DNA of 64,000 nt from Zhongshania sp. (lineage in GTDB: Bacteria; Pseudomonadota; Gammaproteobacteria; Pseudomonadales; Spongiibacteraceae), in NCBI GenBank assembly GCA_018066965.1, contig JAGPVP010000118.1, positions 20,571-84,570 of the forward strand, in the 5' to 3' direction. The stretch's first letter is position 1. Each line of letters starts with the position of its first letter. The notes beneath the pieces were generated by a model. That model saw only the letters and a program-made list of their open reading frames with translations. It made no database searches and was not told the origin of the DNA. Positions 44,786 to 54,606 of the stretch are shown one piece after another. Both the position numbers and the translations under genes were made by a program.

Positions 44786-47743
44786 CTAGTTTGACTCGGT
44801 GTCGTTTAGCGTGAGCCGGATATGGATACGGGTTCCGTAGCTGCCAAATTCTGGCACCGGGCTTTCAATGCTGATCTCGCCGCCTAGGTCATTGATAATG
44901 TTGTATACCAAGGCAAGGCCTAAGCCGGTGCCTTTGCCGGGGTCTTTGGTGGTAAAGAATGGTTCGAATATCCGGTCTTGCAATTTTTGGTCGATGCCTG
45001 TGCCGTGATCTGTCACCGTAATGCGCGCATTGGGAGTGTCTGATTGTGCGTTTATGGTGATCATCGCATTGTCGCTACTTGCATCTCGCGCATTGGATAG
45101 TAGGTTAATAAATACCTGCATTAATCGCTGGGTGTCGCCTTGCACAGCAATATCGACGGGGCAGTTGTTGTTGTAGTGGATTTGGCGAGCTTCATTGTCC
45201 AGGCTTAGAAGCTGTATCGCCTCGGACACGCAGTTGCGGATGTTGACGGCTTCCGTTGCTTGCGATGGTGCTTCGCGACCAGTGTGGGCAAAATTGACTA
45301 GGCTGTGCACAATGCTGCTAATTCGCTGAGTTTGCTTAACGATTTGCGAGGCGGTTTCCAGGGTGTCTGGGTTTTCGGTTTCATAGCGTAGGTTTTGAGC
45401 GAGACAGGCAATGCCGGTGACCGGATTGCCTATTTCGTGGGCGACACCTGCCGCGAGTCGGCCGATCGAGGCGAGGCGCTCTTGGTGAGTGAGCTCGTGC
45501 TCTAGTAGTTGGGTGTCAGTAATATCTTCTACTACCACGATCAATTCGTCGCGGCCCCACATCTGTGATTCAGTTCGATGTAAATTAAGCCAGCGCAAAC
45601 CTTTTTCAGTCTCCAGGCAAAACTTGCTGCGGTGCAGATCGCTACTCGCTAAAAAGCTAATTAAACAATTGGCCCACGGTGCGGATATGCCAGAGAGGCG
45701 TGAGCCAGTGACGTCGCTAGATTTGATAGCCGTTATATCAGCCATGGACATATTCCACAGCAAAATTTCTTGGTCTCGCCCTAGGGCGCAAACACCAATA
45801 GGAAGGTCTTCCAGCGTTTGCCGATGGTAGCGGCGAAGGCTGTCGAGGTCGGCGGCAAGGCCCGTGAGGTTGGTTTGGTAACGTTCTAGGCGCTCTTCGA
45901 TATAGGTTATGTCTTCACTGCTGCCTAAAACACTATCCGTATAGGGCAGTACGCGATCAATAACCCGCCTAGCGCTGGAGGGCCCGACTAATGATGATAA
46001 GTTGATTTCTATTCTGTCGCGGATACGGCGCAGGGCATAAGGGCGTGTTTCTAGCTCATTAAGCTGTAGTTCGTCTAATGCCCGCCTAAATTCCTGTTCG
46101 GCGGCGTGGTCTCCGAGCGCCTCCTGTAAGCGCTGCCGTATTTCGCCGGCAGATTGTAGATTTAATGTGTGGCGGCTGGGGCGGTTAAGGTCGTCTAGAG
46201 TGCAGGCTTCCGCAGCGCTGCGCTCTTCATCAGAGGTTTCACTAAATATGGAAACAATAATGAAAAATGCACTGTTAACGCCTAGGGATACACTGGCCAC
46301 GACAACCCAGAATAAGTCGCGATCGAGTGAATTGATATACAGCTTTTCTAGATAGGCGGGGTGTTCATTGGTGAACATGGGGATCAGTAATCCCAGTGCC
46401 CACACGATAAAGCCGGCAGTCAGGCCGCAGATAAAACCGTTTCGATTGGCCCGGGGCCAGTACAGCACGGCAAGCACGCCTGGCAGAAATTGTAGGCATC
46501 CACCGGCTGAAGCCACCGTAAGATTTGTGAGAGTTTGAGTGTCGCCGATTAACTCATAGAAAATAAAGCCGATTAAAATGATAGCGCATATTAGTAGCTG
46601 ACGAGTCATCAGCAGCCAGCGATAGATGTCAACGTTGCGGCCTTTGGGGCGCAGGATTGGCAATACTAAATGGTTAAGGCTCATGGACGCGAGTGCGAGG
46701 GTGGTCACAATGATGGCGCCGCTTGCAGCCGAAAGGCCGCCGAGGTAAATCAGCGTTGTTAGCCATATGTTCTCTATATTTAAAGACAGGCCAAGTGCGA
46801 AATAATCTGTGGCGATAGTTAGTCCCGACGCTTTTCCCGCCCAGAGTATGGGGAGTACAGGTAGGCTGATCACGAGTAGAAATAGTGGTAGCCCCCAACT
46901 TGCGGTGACGAGGTTTTGGCGACTGGGATTCTCAGCAAACAGCATATGGAACACATGCGGCATACAGACTGAGGCGGCGAAGAACATAATTAGCATTAGC
47001 CGGTTGGTGTCGCCGGATTGCGGGGCGCTAAGTTCCCTGAGTACGTCCGGGTTGCTGTTTAGCCACTCTTGCAATCCATTGAAGCTGCCAAACACTGACA
47101 CTACTGCGACAATGCCGACCAGCACAATGGCTAGCATTTTGATAATGGATTCGAATGCGAGCGCGACCACTAAACCGCGGTGGCTGTCTTTGGATGCGAG
47201 GTTGCGAGAACCGAATAAAATAGTGAATATCGTAATCACGACACAAAAAAGTAGCGCGGTGAGGTTTTTGAAGTGGGGTTGGTCGCCCATTAACGCGTCG
47301 CCAGCACTTAAAATCAATGTGGATTCAGAGACTATTTTTATTTGGATGGCGATAAGGGGCCAAACGGCAAGCGCTAAGAATAATGTTGCTAGCGAGCCGG
47401 CCCAAGAACTGCGGAAACGGAAACTAAGTAAGTCAGCGAGTGAGTTAAGTCGGTAGCTTTTACAAATCTGATGCAGTGGTGCGAGCAGTATGGGAAGGAG
47501 AATTAACGCCGCCGAAATCCCAATGTAGTAGTTTAGGAAGCTATAGCCATAGCGCTCTGCAAAGCCGACGGCGCCGTAAACAGCAAAGCCGCTGGCGTAA
47601 ACCCCCAAGGATAAAACATAGACGCTGGGATGGTTGACCAGTCGCGATGGCAGTAATTGGCGCTCGGTGGCGTAGGCGATAGCAAACAGTAGCAGTAAAT
47701 AGCCAATGCCGATAAAAAACAGGGTATTGAGGCTAAGGGTCAT
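44786..47743 (-). CDS. cbrA: Sensor histidine kinase/solute symporter CbrA
   Basis: A 985-residue protein. The first 500 residues form an SLC5-type sodium/solute symporter domain with about 13 membrane helices (LTNLTVASAGGCLQFLPGVL is one conserved block). A linker (STAC-like, about 510-630) is followed by a PAS region (RYHRQTLEDLPIGVCALG) and then the kinase: H-box ASIGRLAAGVAHEIGNPVTG, N-box VFINLLSNARDASSDN, and G-boxes TDHGTGIDQ and GKGTGLGLALVYNI. CbrA in Pseudomonas signals amino acid and carbon status to CbrB. ATG at 47743 (MTLSLNTLFFIG) was chosen because it overlaps the stop codon of cbrX; the frame extends 11 codons further without a signal. Confidence 0.93.
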   Translation of the reverse strand: MTLSLNTLFFIGIGYLLLLFAIAYATERQLLPSRLVNHPSVYVLSLGVYASGFAVYGAVGFAERYGYSFLNYYIGISAALILLPILLAPLHQICKSYRLNSLADLLSFRFRSSWAGSLATLFLALAVWPLIAIQIKIVSESTLILSAGDALMGDQPHFKNLTALLFCVVITIFTILFGSRNLASKDSHRGLVVALAFESIIKMLAIVLVGIVAVVSVFGSFNGLQEWLNSNPDVLRELSAPQSGDTNRLMLIMFFAASVCMPHVFHMLFAENPSRQNLVTASWGLPLFLLVISLPVLPILWAGKASGLTIATDYFALGLSLNIENIWLTTLIYLGGLSAASGAIIVTTLALASMSLNHLVLPILRPKGRNVDIYRWLLMTRQLLICAIILIGFIFYELIGDTQTLTNLTVASAGGCLQFLPGVLAVLYWPRANRNGFICGLTAGFIVWALGLLIPMFTNEHPAYLEKLYINSLDRDLFWVVVASVSLGVNSAFFIIVSIFSETSDEERSAAEACTLDDLNRPSRHTLNLQSAGEIRQRLQEALGDHAAEQEFRRALDELQLNELETRPYALRRIRDRIEINLSSLVGPSSARRVIDRVLPYTDSVLGSSEDITYIEERLERYQTNLTGLAADLDSLRRYHRQTLEDLPIGVCALGRDQEILLWNMSMADITAIKSSDVTGSRLSGISAPWANCLISFLASSDLHRSKFCLETEKGLRWLNLHRTESQMWGRDELIVVVEDITDTQLLEHELTHQERLASIGRLAAGVAHEIGNPVTGIACLAQNLRYETENPDTLETASQIVKQTQRISSIVHSLVNFAHTGREAPSQATEAVNIRNCVSEAIQLLSLDNEARQIHYNNNCPVDIAVQGDTQRLMQVFINLLSNARDASSDNAMITINAQSDTPNARITVTDHGTGIDQKLQDRIFEPFFTTKDPGKGTGLGLALVYNIINDLGGEISIESPVPEFGSYGTRIHIRLTLNDTESN

Positions 47744-47909
47744 TGCGGCGCTGATGCGATAGGCTGATAAAAACAAAAATAATAATTAGTAGCCACAATA
47801 TATGATGCCGATACCAAAGATTGCTGGCGTCGTTAAGCCAACGGCCTATGGCTGGAGCATAAATAAAAGCAAATGTTACAAGCAGTAGCAGTGATGAGTG
47901 AATTTGCAT
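47733..47909 (-). CDS. cbrX: CbrX-like small membrane protein
   Basis: A 58-codon gene. It reads MQIHSSLLLLVTFAFIYAPA, then IGRWLNDASNLWYRHHILWL, a hydrophobic segment and SHQRRNDP, that is two hydrophobic stretches with a basic end. The stop codon TAG (47733-47735) overlaps the cbrA start by eleven bases, so translation is coupled. A small membrane protein called CbrX sits at this place in Pseudomonas, and the layout agrees, but I cannot run a comparison. The Shine-Dalgarno is weak. Confidence 0.7.
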   Translation of the reverse strand: MQIHSSLLLLVTFAFIYAPAIGRWLNDASNLWYRHHILWLLIIIFVFISLSHQRRNDP

Positions 47910-47984
47910 GGTGACCGCGAGGTTTTCATCGTCGGCCTGATGTTACTGGAGCGTCTATGAAACTGCAAAATATTGCGGGCAAGT

Positions 47985-48854
47985 TTATAGCTTAAGCGCT
48001 GTTGTTTTAGGAATACTCTCGACACACCAATGTGCAGCTCCCCATTGCAGTATTTGCGCTACATCAAGTTCCGGTGGTGGGGGAGTTTGCTGCAGATAGC
48101 GCAGTACGGTTTGAATGTTTTGCTTGGCGAGGCGGTCGTCAATGGCGGGGGCAAAGCTTTGTTTACTCAGTTTATGGCCGTCATCGCCAACAATGACGGG
48201 TAAGTGAAGGTATCGAATAGCCGGCAGTAAAAGTGCCTGCTGGAGATGGAGCTGCCATGCCGTCGCATCTAGCAGATCGACGCCGCGCACGATGTCGGTA
48301 ATGTGTTCAGCGGCATCGTCGACGACCACCGCAAGTTGATATGCATAAAGACCGTCGCGTCGCTTAAGTACTGGGTCACCTACTTGCGTTGTAAGGTAGT
48401 GTTGCTGGCCCTGTGCTCGGTCTAGGAAGGTGATACTTGGATTTTGGAGTTTAAGACGAATCGCGGCGTCACCCGCTATATAGGGTTTGATGCAAGCGGG
48501 CGGGTGTATTCCACCGTACTCAGCCAATTGCGCGCGTGAGCAGCTGCAGTAGTAGGCACTCCCATTGCGCAGTAATATATTTAGGGCGGTATCATACTGC
48601 GTGCTTTGCTGACTTTGCCACAGGATGGCGCCATCCCATTGCAGGCCATGGGCGATTAAACTGTTGATGATTAGGTTTGCTGCGTCCGCTTGTTCGCGGG
48701 GTGGATCGATATCTTCAATGCGCAATAGCCATTGGCCGTTATTGGCGCGGGCATCGAGATAGCTAGCGACGGCGGTAAGTAGCGAACCCAAGTGAAGTGG
48801 TCCGCTGGGCGAGGGGGCAAACCGGCCAATATAGCCAGTGTGAGGAGCAGTCAT
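47985..48854 (-). CDS. gluQ: Glutamyl-Q tRNA(Asp) synthetase
   Basis: A 289-residue truncated relative of glutamyl-tRNA synthetase that charges glutamate onto the queuosine base of tRNA-Asp rather than onto a tRNA acceptor end. It has the HIGH-type start GRFAPSPSGPLHLGSLLTAV, LLRIEDIDPPREQ, the zinc-site YYCSCSRAQL, and the KMSKS-equivalent GHKLSKQSFAPAI. The anticodon-binding domain is missing, as in all family members. It is located between dksA and cbrX as in Pseudomonas, 45 bases after dksA. Confidence 0.94.
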   Translation of the reverse strand: MTAPHTGYIGRFAPSPSGPLHLGSLLTAVASYLDARANNGQWLLRIEDIDPPREQADAANLIINSLIAHGLQWDGAILWQSQQSTQYDTALNILLRNGSAYYCSCSRAQLAEYGGIHPPACIKPYIAGDAAIRLKLQNPSITFLDRAQGQQHYLTTQVGDPVLKRRDGLYAYQLAVVVDDAAEHITDIVRGVDLLDATAWQLHLQQALLLPAIRYLHLPVIVGDDGHKLSKQSFAPAIDDRLAKQNIQTVLRYLQQTPPPPELDVAQILQWGAAHWCVESIPKTTALKL

Positions 48855-48899
48855 AGCGAGCCTGTTGCTTAGGGCGACAATTGCTGTCGCCCATGCAGA

Positions 48900-49337
48900 T
48901 TAACCGCGTTCTTGACGCTCTTTGATCTCGTCTAGGGTTTTGCAGTCGATGCACAAGGTAGCGGTTGGTCTCGCTTCAAGGCGTTTAATGCCAATGTCTA
49001 CGCCACAAGTATCGCAGAAACCGTAGTCGTCTTCGTCGATGAGATTGAGGGTCGAGTCAATCTTCTTGATCAATTTACGCTCGCGATCACGCGTGCGCAG
49101 CTCAAGACTAAACTCTTCTTCCTGGGTCGCGCGGTCGGCGGGATCAGGGAAGTTAGAGGCTTCGTCCTTCATGTGACTAACAGTGCGGTCAACTTCTTCC
49201 ATCAGCTCTGCCTTCCAGCTAAGCAGAATTTGGCGGAAGTGATCCTTCTGATTGTCGTTCATGTATTCTTCGCCCTTTTTTTCTTTATAGGGAACGAAGG
49301 TCTTCAAATTTTCAGGTGTACTCTGCTGTGCAGGCAT
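48900..49337 (-). CDS. dksA: RNA polymerase-binding transcription factor DksA
   Basis: A 145-residue factor that binds RNA polymerase in the secondary channel and, with ppGpp, regulates rRNA and amino acid promoters. The coiled-coil has [20 protein letters not shown] (with the tip Asp residues), then [20 protein letters not shown]. The four-cysteine zinc finger is [10 protein letters not shown] and [11 protein letters not shown]. The ATG at 49337 has an AGAGGG Shine-Dalgarno; a 23-codon longer frame exists. The rRNA-type promoters at the window end, with GC-rich discriminators, are typical DksA/ppGpp targets. Confidence 0.94.
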   Translation of the reverse strand: MPAQQSTPENLKTFVPYKEKKGEEYMNDNQKDHFRQILLSWKAELMEEVDRTVSHMKDEASNFPDPADRATQEEEFSLELRTRDRERKLIKKIDSTLNLIDEDDYGFCDTCGVDIGIKRLEARPTATLCIDCKTLDEIKERQERG

Positions 49338-49543
49338 GGCTGGCCCTCTTCTGTACAAGCCGTTAACCGCAAACTGCGGACATGCGCGACGACGCTGTGT
49401 CGCCAAACCGGCAAAACTACCAGATATGGCCGCCTTGCGCTACACGAAATTCACCTTAAATCACATGGCTACCCTGTTGTGGCGATGTTAAGGCGTTGCG
49501 GATAAAGCTACACTTCACGTTTTGGCTGATAGGTACAGTATAG

Positions 49544-50704
49544 GTGATTAATAATTTTGCGCGTCGGCTGGCAGATATCGAGCCATTTCGAGTGGTTGAG
49601 GTTTTAACGCGTGCCAAGCAGCTCGCTGCGGCAGGTCGGGATATTGTTCATATGGAAGCCGGTGAGCCGGATTTTACAACGGTAGCAGCGGTTATTAATG
49701 CAGCGAAGGCGTCGCTAGATCGCGGCGAAACCTATTACACCCCCGCAGCTGGAATTCCTGAGCTGAGGCAGGCAATTTCGCGTTACTATCGCAGCGATTA
49801 CGGCTTAGACATAGCGCCAGAGCGGATTATGATCACACCGGGTGCGTCCGGTGCCTTGCTTCTATTGGCGGGTTTATTGGTTAACCCGGGTGAGGGCATG
49901 TTAATGACCGATCCGGGCTACCCCTGCAATCGTCATTTCTTGCGATTGGTCGAGGGTGAAGGCCAGCTGGTGCCGGTTGGGCCGGAAGATCGCTTCCAGC
50001 TTAGTGCCGAAAAAGCGGAGCAGCATTGGCGGCCAAACACCAAGGGCATTATGGTGGCCTCACCCGCCAATCCAACGGGGGAAATATTAACGGCGACACA
50101 ATTGCGCGACCTCCATTCACTGTGTGAGCGTAAGCAGGGTTTTTTATTAGTCGACGAGATTTATCACGGCTTAAATTACGGGGTAGATGCCCCCAGTATT
50201 TTGTCGATCACCGATAAGGCCTTTGTAATTAATAGTTTTTCAAAATATTTTGGCATGACGGGTTGGCGCTTGGGGTGGCTGGTCGCACCTGAAGAAGCGG
50301 TACCGCAGTTAGAAAAACTAGCGCAAAATCTTTTTATATCCATGTCTACTATGGGCCAGTACGCGGCATTGGCGGCATTTGAACCAGAAACTCGCGTAGA
50401 GTTGAATCGGCGTCGAGACGAATTTGCTGCACGGCGCGATTATTTGTTACCGGCTTTGCAGAGCTTGGGTTTTGATATCCCTCACTGTCCAGCTGGTGCT
50501 TTATATCTGTACGCGGGTATTGAGCGGTTTAAGACGAATAGTCAGCAGTTTTGTTTAGATTTATTAGAGAATCATGGTATTGCCATCACGCCTGGTGAAG
50601 ACTTTGGGCGCTATAAGGCAGACCAACACGTTCGGTTTGCCTACACAACAGGACTTGATCGTCTGGAGGAAGGTGTGGCGCGTCTGCGCCGTGTTTTGGC
50701 GTAG
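49544..50704 (+). CDS. Class I/II pyridoxal-phosphate aminotransferase
   Basis: A 386-residue PLP enzyme of the aspartate-aminotransferase fold. The cofactor lysine is in SFSKYFGMTGWRLGW, with the preceding DEIYHGLNYG and the N-terminal HMEAGEPDFTTVAAV; the substrate arginine is near VRFAYTTGLDRLEEG. Length and pattern match alanine/aspartate-type transaminases used in amino acid exchange, but specificity cannot be decided. The start is GTG at 49544. It is divergent from dksA and converges on the globin gene. Confidence 0.85.
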   Translation: MINNFARRLADIEPFRVVEVLTRAKQLAAAGRDIVHMEAGEPDFTTVAAVINAAKASLDRGETYYTPAAGIPELRQAISRYYRSDYGLDIAPERIMITPGASGALLLLAGLLVNPGEGMLMTDPGYPCNRHFLRLVEGEGQLVPVGPEDRFQLSAEKAEQHWRPNTKGIMVASPANPTGEILTATQLRDLHSLCERKQGFLLVDEIYHGLNYGVDAPSILSITDKAFVINSFSKYFGMTGWRLGWLVAPEEAVPQLEKLAQNLFISMSTMGQYAALAAFEPETRVELNRRRDEFAARRDYLLPALQSLGFDIPHCPAGALYLYAGIERFKTNSQQFCLDLLENHGIAITPGEDFGRYKADQHVRFAYTTGLDRLEEGVARLRRVLA

Positions 50705-50716
50705 TACTGATTGAAT

Positions 50717-51148
50717 TTAAGGTGTAAAGAATTGCACGCCGGTGCGCGGGTTATTGCTAGTTGATTTTTGTTCCAGGGCTGCGGCCATCGACTCCGCGAT
50801 ACGCGCGGCGCGGGTTTTCATTTTTGTGCAATTCGGCCCTTCAAAGTGGCGATCAATATTATTATTTAATAGGTGCAGCCAGCGAGAAAAATGATGCTGA
50901 CTAAGCTTTGCCTGTTGGTGAATGTGTTGATGGCGTTCAAAAAGTTGACCTTGGTAACTCGACTCTCCGAATAGAATTTGCGCCCAGAAATCGATAACGC
51001 GAGGTAGGTGTTGCTCCAGTGAGAAGGCGATGACGTCTGTAAAGAAAAATCCGATGATACGGTCGCTTAAAACATCTTGATAAAAAAGCCTGAGCAGCGT
51101 TTCAAGCTCTTCGCGACTGGCAATATCCACTTTGTCATCAGAATGCAT
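50717..51148 (-). CDS. Group III truncated haemoglobin-like protein
   Basis: A 143-residue globin with the short two-over-two helix layout. Characteristic pieces are LLRLFYQDVLSDRIIGFFFT (A-B-C helices), HLPRVIDFWAQILFGESSYQ (E region) and LFERHQHIHQQAKLSQHHFS RWLHLL (F-G-H region; His in RHQHIH would be the proximal haem ligand). Group III proteins are single-domain, mostly of unknown function, often tied to oxygen, NO or redox stress. A C-terminal polar tail is extra. It converges with the aminotransferase gene 12 bases away. Confidence 0.75.
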   Translation of the reverse strand: MHSDDKVDIASREELETLLRLFYQDVLSDRIIGFFFTDVIAFSLEQHLPRVIDFWAQILFGESSYQGQLFERHQHIHQQAKLSQHHFSRWLHLLNNNIDRHFEGPNCTKMKTRAARIAESMAAALEQKSTSNNPRTGVQFFTP

Positions 51149-51369
51149 ATGCGATGCGCCGTATTTTGTAGTGTCGGTAGAGGATCAACGTGTGGTGGTA
51201 TTATAGTCATCATTTTATAGTGGTAGCGTTTTTTAAACGAGACGATTTTGCCAGCGGTGGGCGCTTTTGGGTGGTGCTGGCCGCGGATAAAATAACTACT
51301 GCATGTGGGTCTCGGTAAGCTTAGCGCTCGCGCGACAACTTGGCTTCGCGCCGGCTAAAGGGGTTGGTA

Positions 51370-51966
51370 TTGATAGTAAACACACCTGAAGCGGTGGCGC
51401 TTCAACATATTGTAGAGCGGCTAGATAAATTTAAGCCCCGCCAGCGTTGGTGGCGGCGATGGGTAAAGCGTTCAGCAGTGGCGATTATTATACGTGAGCT
51501 GAATGATCACCTTGAAATCTTGATGATTAAGCGGGCCGATCGCGAGGGTGATCCGTGGTCGGGACACATGGCATTTCCCGGTGGCCGCATGGATCGAGGC
51601 GATATTACCGGTTTGCGTACGGCAATGCGTGAAACAGAAGAAGAAACGGGTATTTATTTAGACAAGGCCGGCCACTGTATTGGTCGCCTATCTGACATTG
51701 TGAGTCGCCCCCATTCTGGTCGCCAGCCCATGGTGGTAACGCCCTACGTTTTTCGACTGCATACGGCGGTAAGCATCGAGGCCAATCATGAGGTGGCTGA
51801 GGCGGTATGGATTCCCATGAGCTACCTGATGGACCCGGTGCAGCGCGAGACTATGGAGTTAAAACGTGGAAGATTTGCAATGACATTGCCCTGTTATAAT
51901 TATGGTAAGCGCCGTATTTGGGGGATGTCATTGAGGATGTTGGACGAGTTACTCAGTCTTGTTTGA
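51370..51966 (+). CDS. NUDIX hydrolase, CoA pyrophosphatase-like
   Basis: A protein of about 198 residues (from TTG 51370, behind AAAGGGG; the frame reaches TTG 51340). The NUDIX box GGRMDRGDITGLRTAMRETE EETGI has the YeaB/NudL spacing and is followed by MVVTPYVFRLHT. In this subgroup the enzyme cleaves coenzyme A or acyl-CoA to phosphopantetheine and 3',5'-ADP. The C-terminus has LKRGRFAMTLPCYNYGKRRIWG with the CoA-type WGMS ending. It overlaps the 3' end of the convergent gene by 18 bases. Confidence 0.82.
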   Translation: MIVNTPEAVALQHIVERLDKFKPRQRWWRRWVKRSAVAIIIRELNDHLEILMIKRADREGDPWSGHMAFPGGRMDRGDITGLRTAMRETEEETGIYLDKAGHCIGRLSDIVSRPHSGRQPMVVTPYVFRLHTAVSIEANHEVAEAVWIPMSYLMDPVQRETMELKRGRFAMTLPCYNYGKRRIWGMSLRMLDELLSLV

Positions 51967-52671
51967 TGGCTCCTCGCTGTCATTGGTCTCAATGTTCGGC
52001 AGTCTGCTAGGCGGCCGGAAGTCGAGGTCATCTGCGTCCGGTAGGGGGTTGCGCCGCTCTTCCCACAGGTGAATTTTCGTTTCGTTGAGTAGTTGTCGAG
52101 CTTGGTTTTGTGGTTTTGATGCTTCGGCTATTGCTTGATCTGGCAATATGTCTTTAATCCACGCGACAAATATCGACATAATTATCGGTGTCTTTTTGGT
52201 ATCCAGGTATTGCCAGCGCGAGCCGTCCAAAATGTTTCCTGATACCCGCTGTTGCTTTACTGGCAGCCAGTAAACGCCGCAGCTGGAAAGGCTGAAATCG
52301 TCCTGGCGGCCAAAACTGATATTTGCTTTGAAGGGGTTGAATGCATCTGCCGGCGGATTGTCGATGCGCTTTAGCGCCATAACCCATTCGCTACCCGGGG
52401 TGAACTGCTCGGCTTCGGGGCGGCATAAATCATCCTTTTTCCCCCAGATTCGAATCTGCTCTCGGTATTCACGGCCTTGTAAAACGGTGTCGACGACTAA
52501 ATCAAAGCCATTGCCTTGGGTGTTGCTCACTTCGCCGTAAACTACCAAGTCGGCATTGGCGTAGACTGATTTGAATGGGCCTTCCCACAGGCATTCGCAA
52601 GCGGATGCCAAGGGGCTTGCAGTCAGGGCGGCGATCAGTGAAAGTGTTTTTAAGGGCGTGGTGAGGGTCAT
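51949..52671 (-). CDS. Secreted protein of unknown function, TIMP/netrin-like cysteine start
   Basis: A 240-residue exported protein. The signal peptide is TLSLIAALTASPLASA, cleaving before CECLW. The mature start C-E-C followed by FKSVYANADLVVYGEVSN resembles the start of TIMP/netrin-like beta-barrel domains (C-x-C then a strand with a D-x-V-x-G pattern), though I cannot assign a family for certain. A further cysteine is in FSLSSCGVYWLP. The C-terminus is acidic and rich in Glu and Asn. The ATG at 52671 was preferred over TTG at 52722 because it begins the signal peptide cleanly. Confidence 0.7.
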   Translation of the reverse strand: MTLTTPLKTLSLIAALTASPLASACECLWEGPFKSVYANADLVVYGEVSNTQGNGFDLVVDTVLQGREYREQIRIWGKKDDLCRPEAEQFTPGSEWVMALKRIDNPPADAFNPFKANISFGRQDDFSLSSCGVYWLPVKQQRVSGNILDGSRWQYLDTKKTPIIMSIFVAWIKDILPDQAIAEASKPQNQARQLLNETKIHLWEERRNPLPDADDLDFRPPSRLPNIETNDSEEPSNKTE

Positions 52672-52730
52672 ATTTGTCAGCGTGGTTAGGCGGCGAAATA
52701 GTGTTTTGGAGATATCAGACAATATTAAAC

Positions 52731-52762
52731 AAAAAAAGGCGCAATAGATTGCGCCTTTTTTA
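52731..52762. terminator. Bidirectional intrinsic terminator
   Basis: AAAAAAAGGCGCAAT and ATTGCGCCTTTTTT frame a perfect 8-bp stem with a 2-nt loop, with A- and T-tracts on either side. Gene 52780-53517 reads toward it. Confidence 0.85.
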
Positions 52763-52779
52763 TGATTCTTGTTGCGAAA

Positions 52780-53517
52780 TTAGATGTCGATAACGACACC
52801 AAAAAAGTAACCGTCAACAGTGACTTTGGCTTCTTCACCATCGTCTTCAAGGTCGACGTCGAAGTTACGGTAGCCGAGCTCAAGTCCGACTACGCCGAAT
52901 TCATAGCCTAATCCCACGCTCATATCAGTCACACTGCTGTCACTGTAGGAAATCACGTTTGCGAGTGCAGATGCGTAAAGCCCAGTGAGCGGAAGGTCAA
53001 AGCGCGCATTGACGTAAGCCATTGGCACTGGCGCGTCTAACTCGATGGAGCCTTCGCGGCCGGTCGTTGCCAAGCGAACTTCACCGTCAAACATGCGCAC
53101 GGTTAAACCGACGTCAAGATTGACCCAGTTGTCGAGAATCTCATAGTACAGGGTGGCATCAGTGTGCGTTAAGTCAGTGGTTGAGTTAACTGTGTCAGCC
53201 ACTGTGTAGACGTCGCCTTCAAACGTAAAGTTGCGAGATAGCTGATTAGATTCAGAAATGTCGAGATCAGTTCGCTGTAGGCGAATGTTCGGCAAAACAG
53301 GGACGGGATGTTCTAGGGCAACGTAGAAACTTTTACCTGTTTCGTCGTCATAGCCAAGGTCATCGTTCATATCGATACTGTCTGGCCCGGATTTCACATG
53401 ACCGTCCCAGCTTTGCTTCCACATATAGGCACCAGCACTGGCGCCGACAATATCGGCCTGAGTAGAAACAGATGCACTTGCAGCCAATATGGCTAAGGCC
53501 AGTAGTCTTTTTTGCAT
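52780..53517 (-). CDS. Outer-membrane beta-barrel protein, TIGR04219 family
   Basis: A 245-residue protein with a signal peptide (MQKRLLALAILAASASVSTQ ending A-D). The mature protein is built of amphipathic strands such as GASAGAYMWKQSWDGHVKSG, ATLYYEILDNWVNLDVGLTV and VGLGYEFGVVGLELGYRNFD, and ends VDGYFFGVVIDI. This pattern matches the TIGR04219 outer-membrane family of gammaproteobacteria; the function of the family is unknown. The ATG at 53517 has AGGGG upstream. It lies behind hemB, 70 bases downstream. Confidence 0.82.
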   Translation of the reverse strand: MQKRLLALAILAASASVSTQADIVGASAGAYMWKQSWDGHVKSGPDSIDMNDDLGYDDETGKSFYVALEHPVPVLPNIRLQRTDLDISESNQLSRNFTFEGDVYTVADTVNSTTDLTHTDATLYYEILDNWVNLDVGLTVRMFDGEVRLATTGREGSIELDAPVPMAYVNARFDLPLTGLYASALANVISYSDSSVTDMSVGLGYEFGVVGLELGYRNFDVDLEDDGEEAKVTVDGYFFGVVIDI

Positions 53518-53586
53518 GGTAGATCCCCTGTAATAGTTTGTTTTTATCATAGCTTACGATAAGCGCTCTGTGTGACAGCGTAAATA

Positions 53587-54606
<1,020 letters not shown>

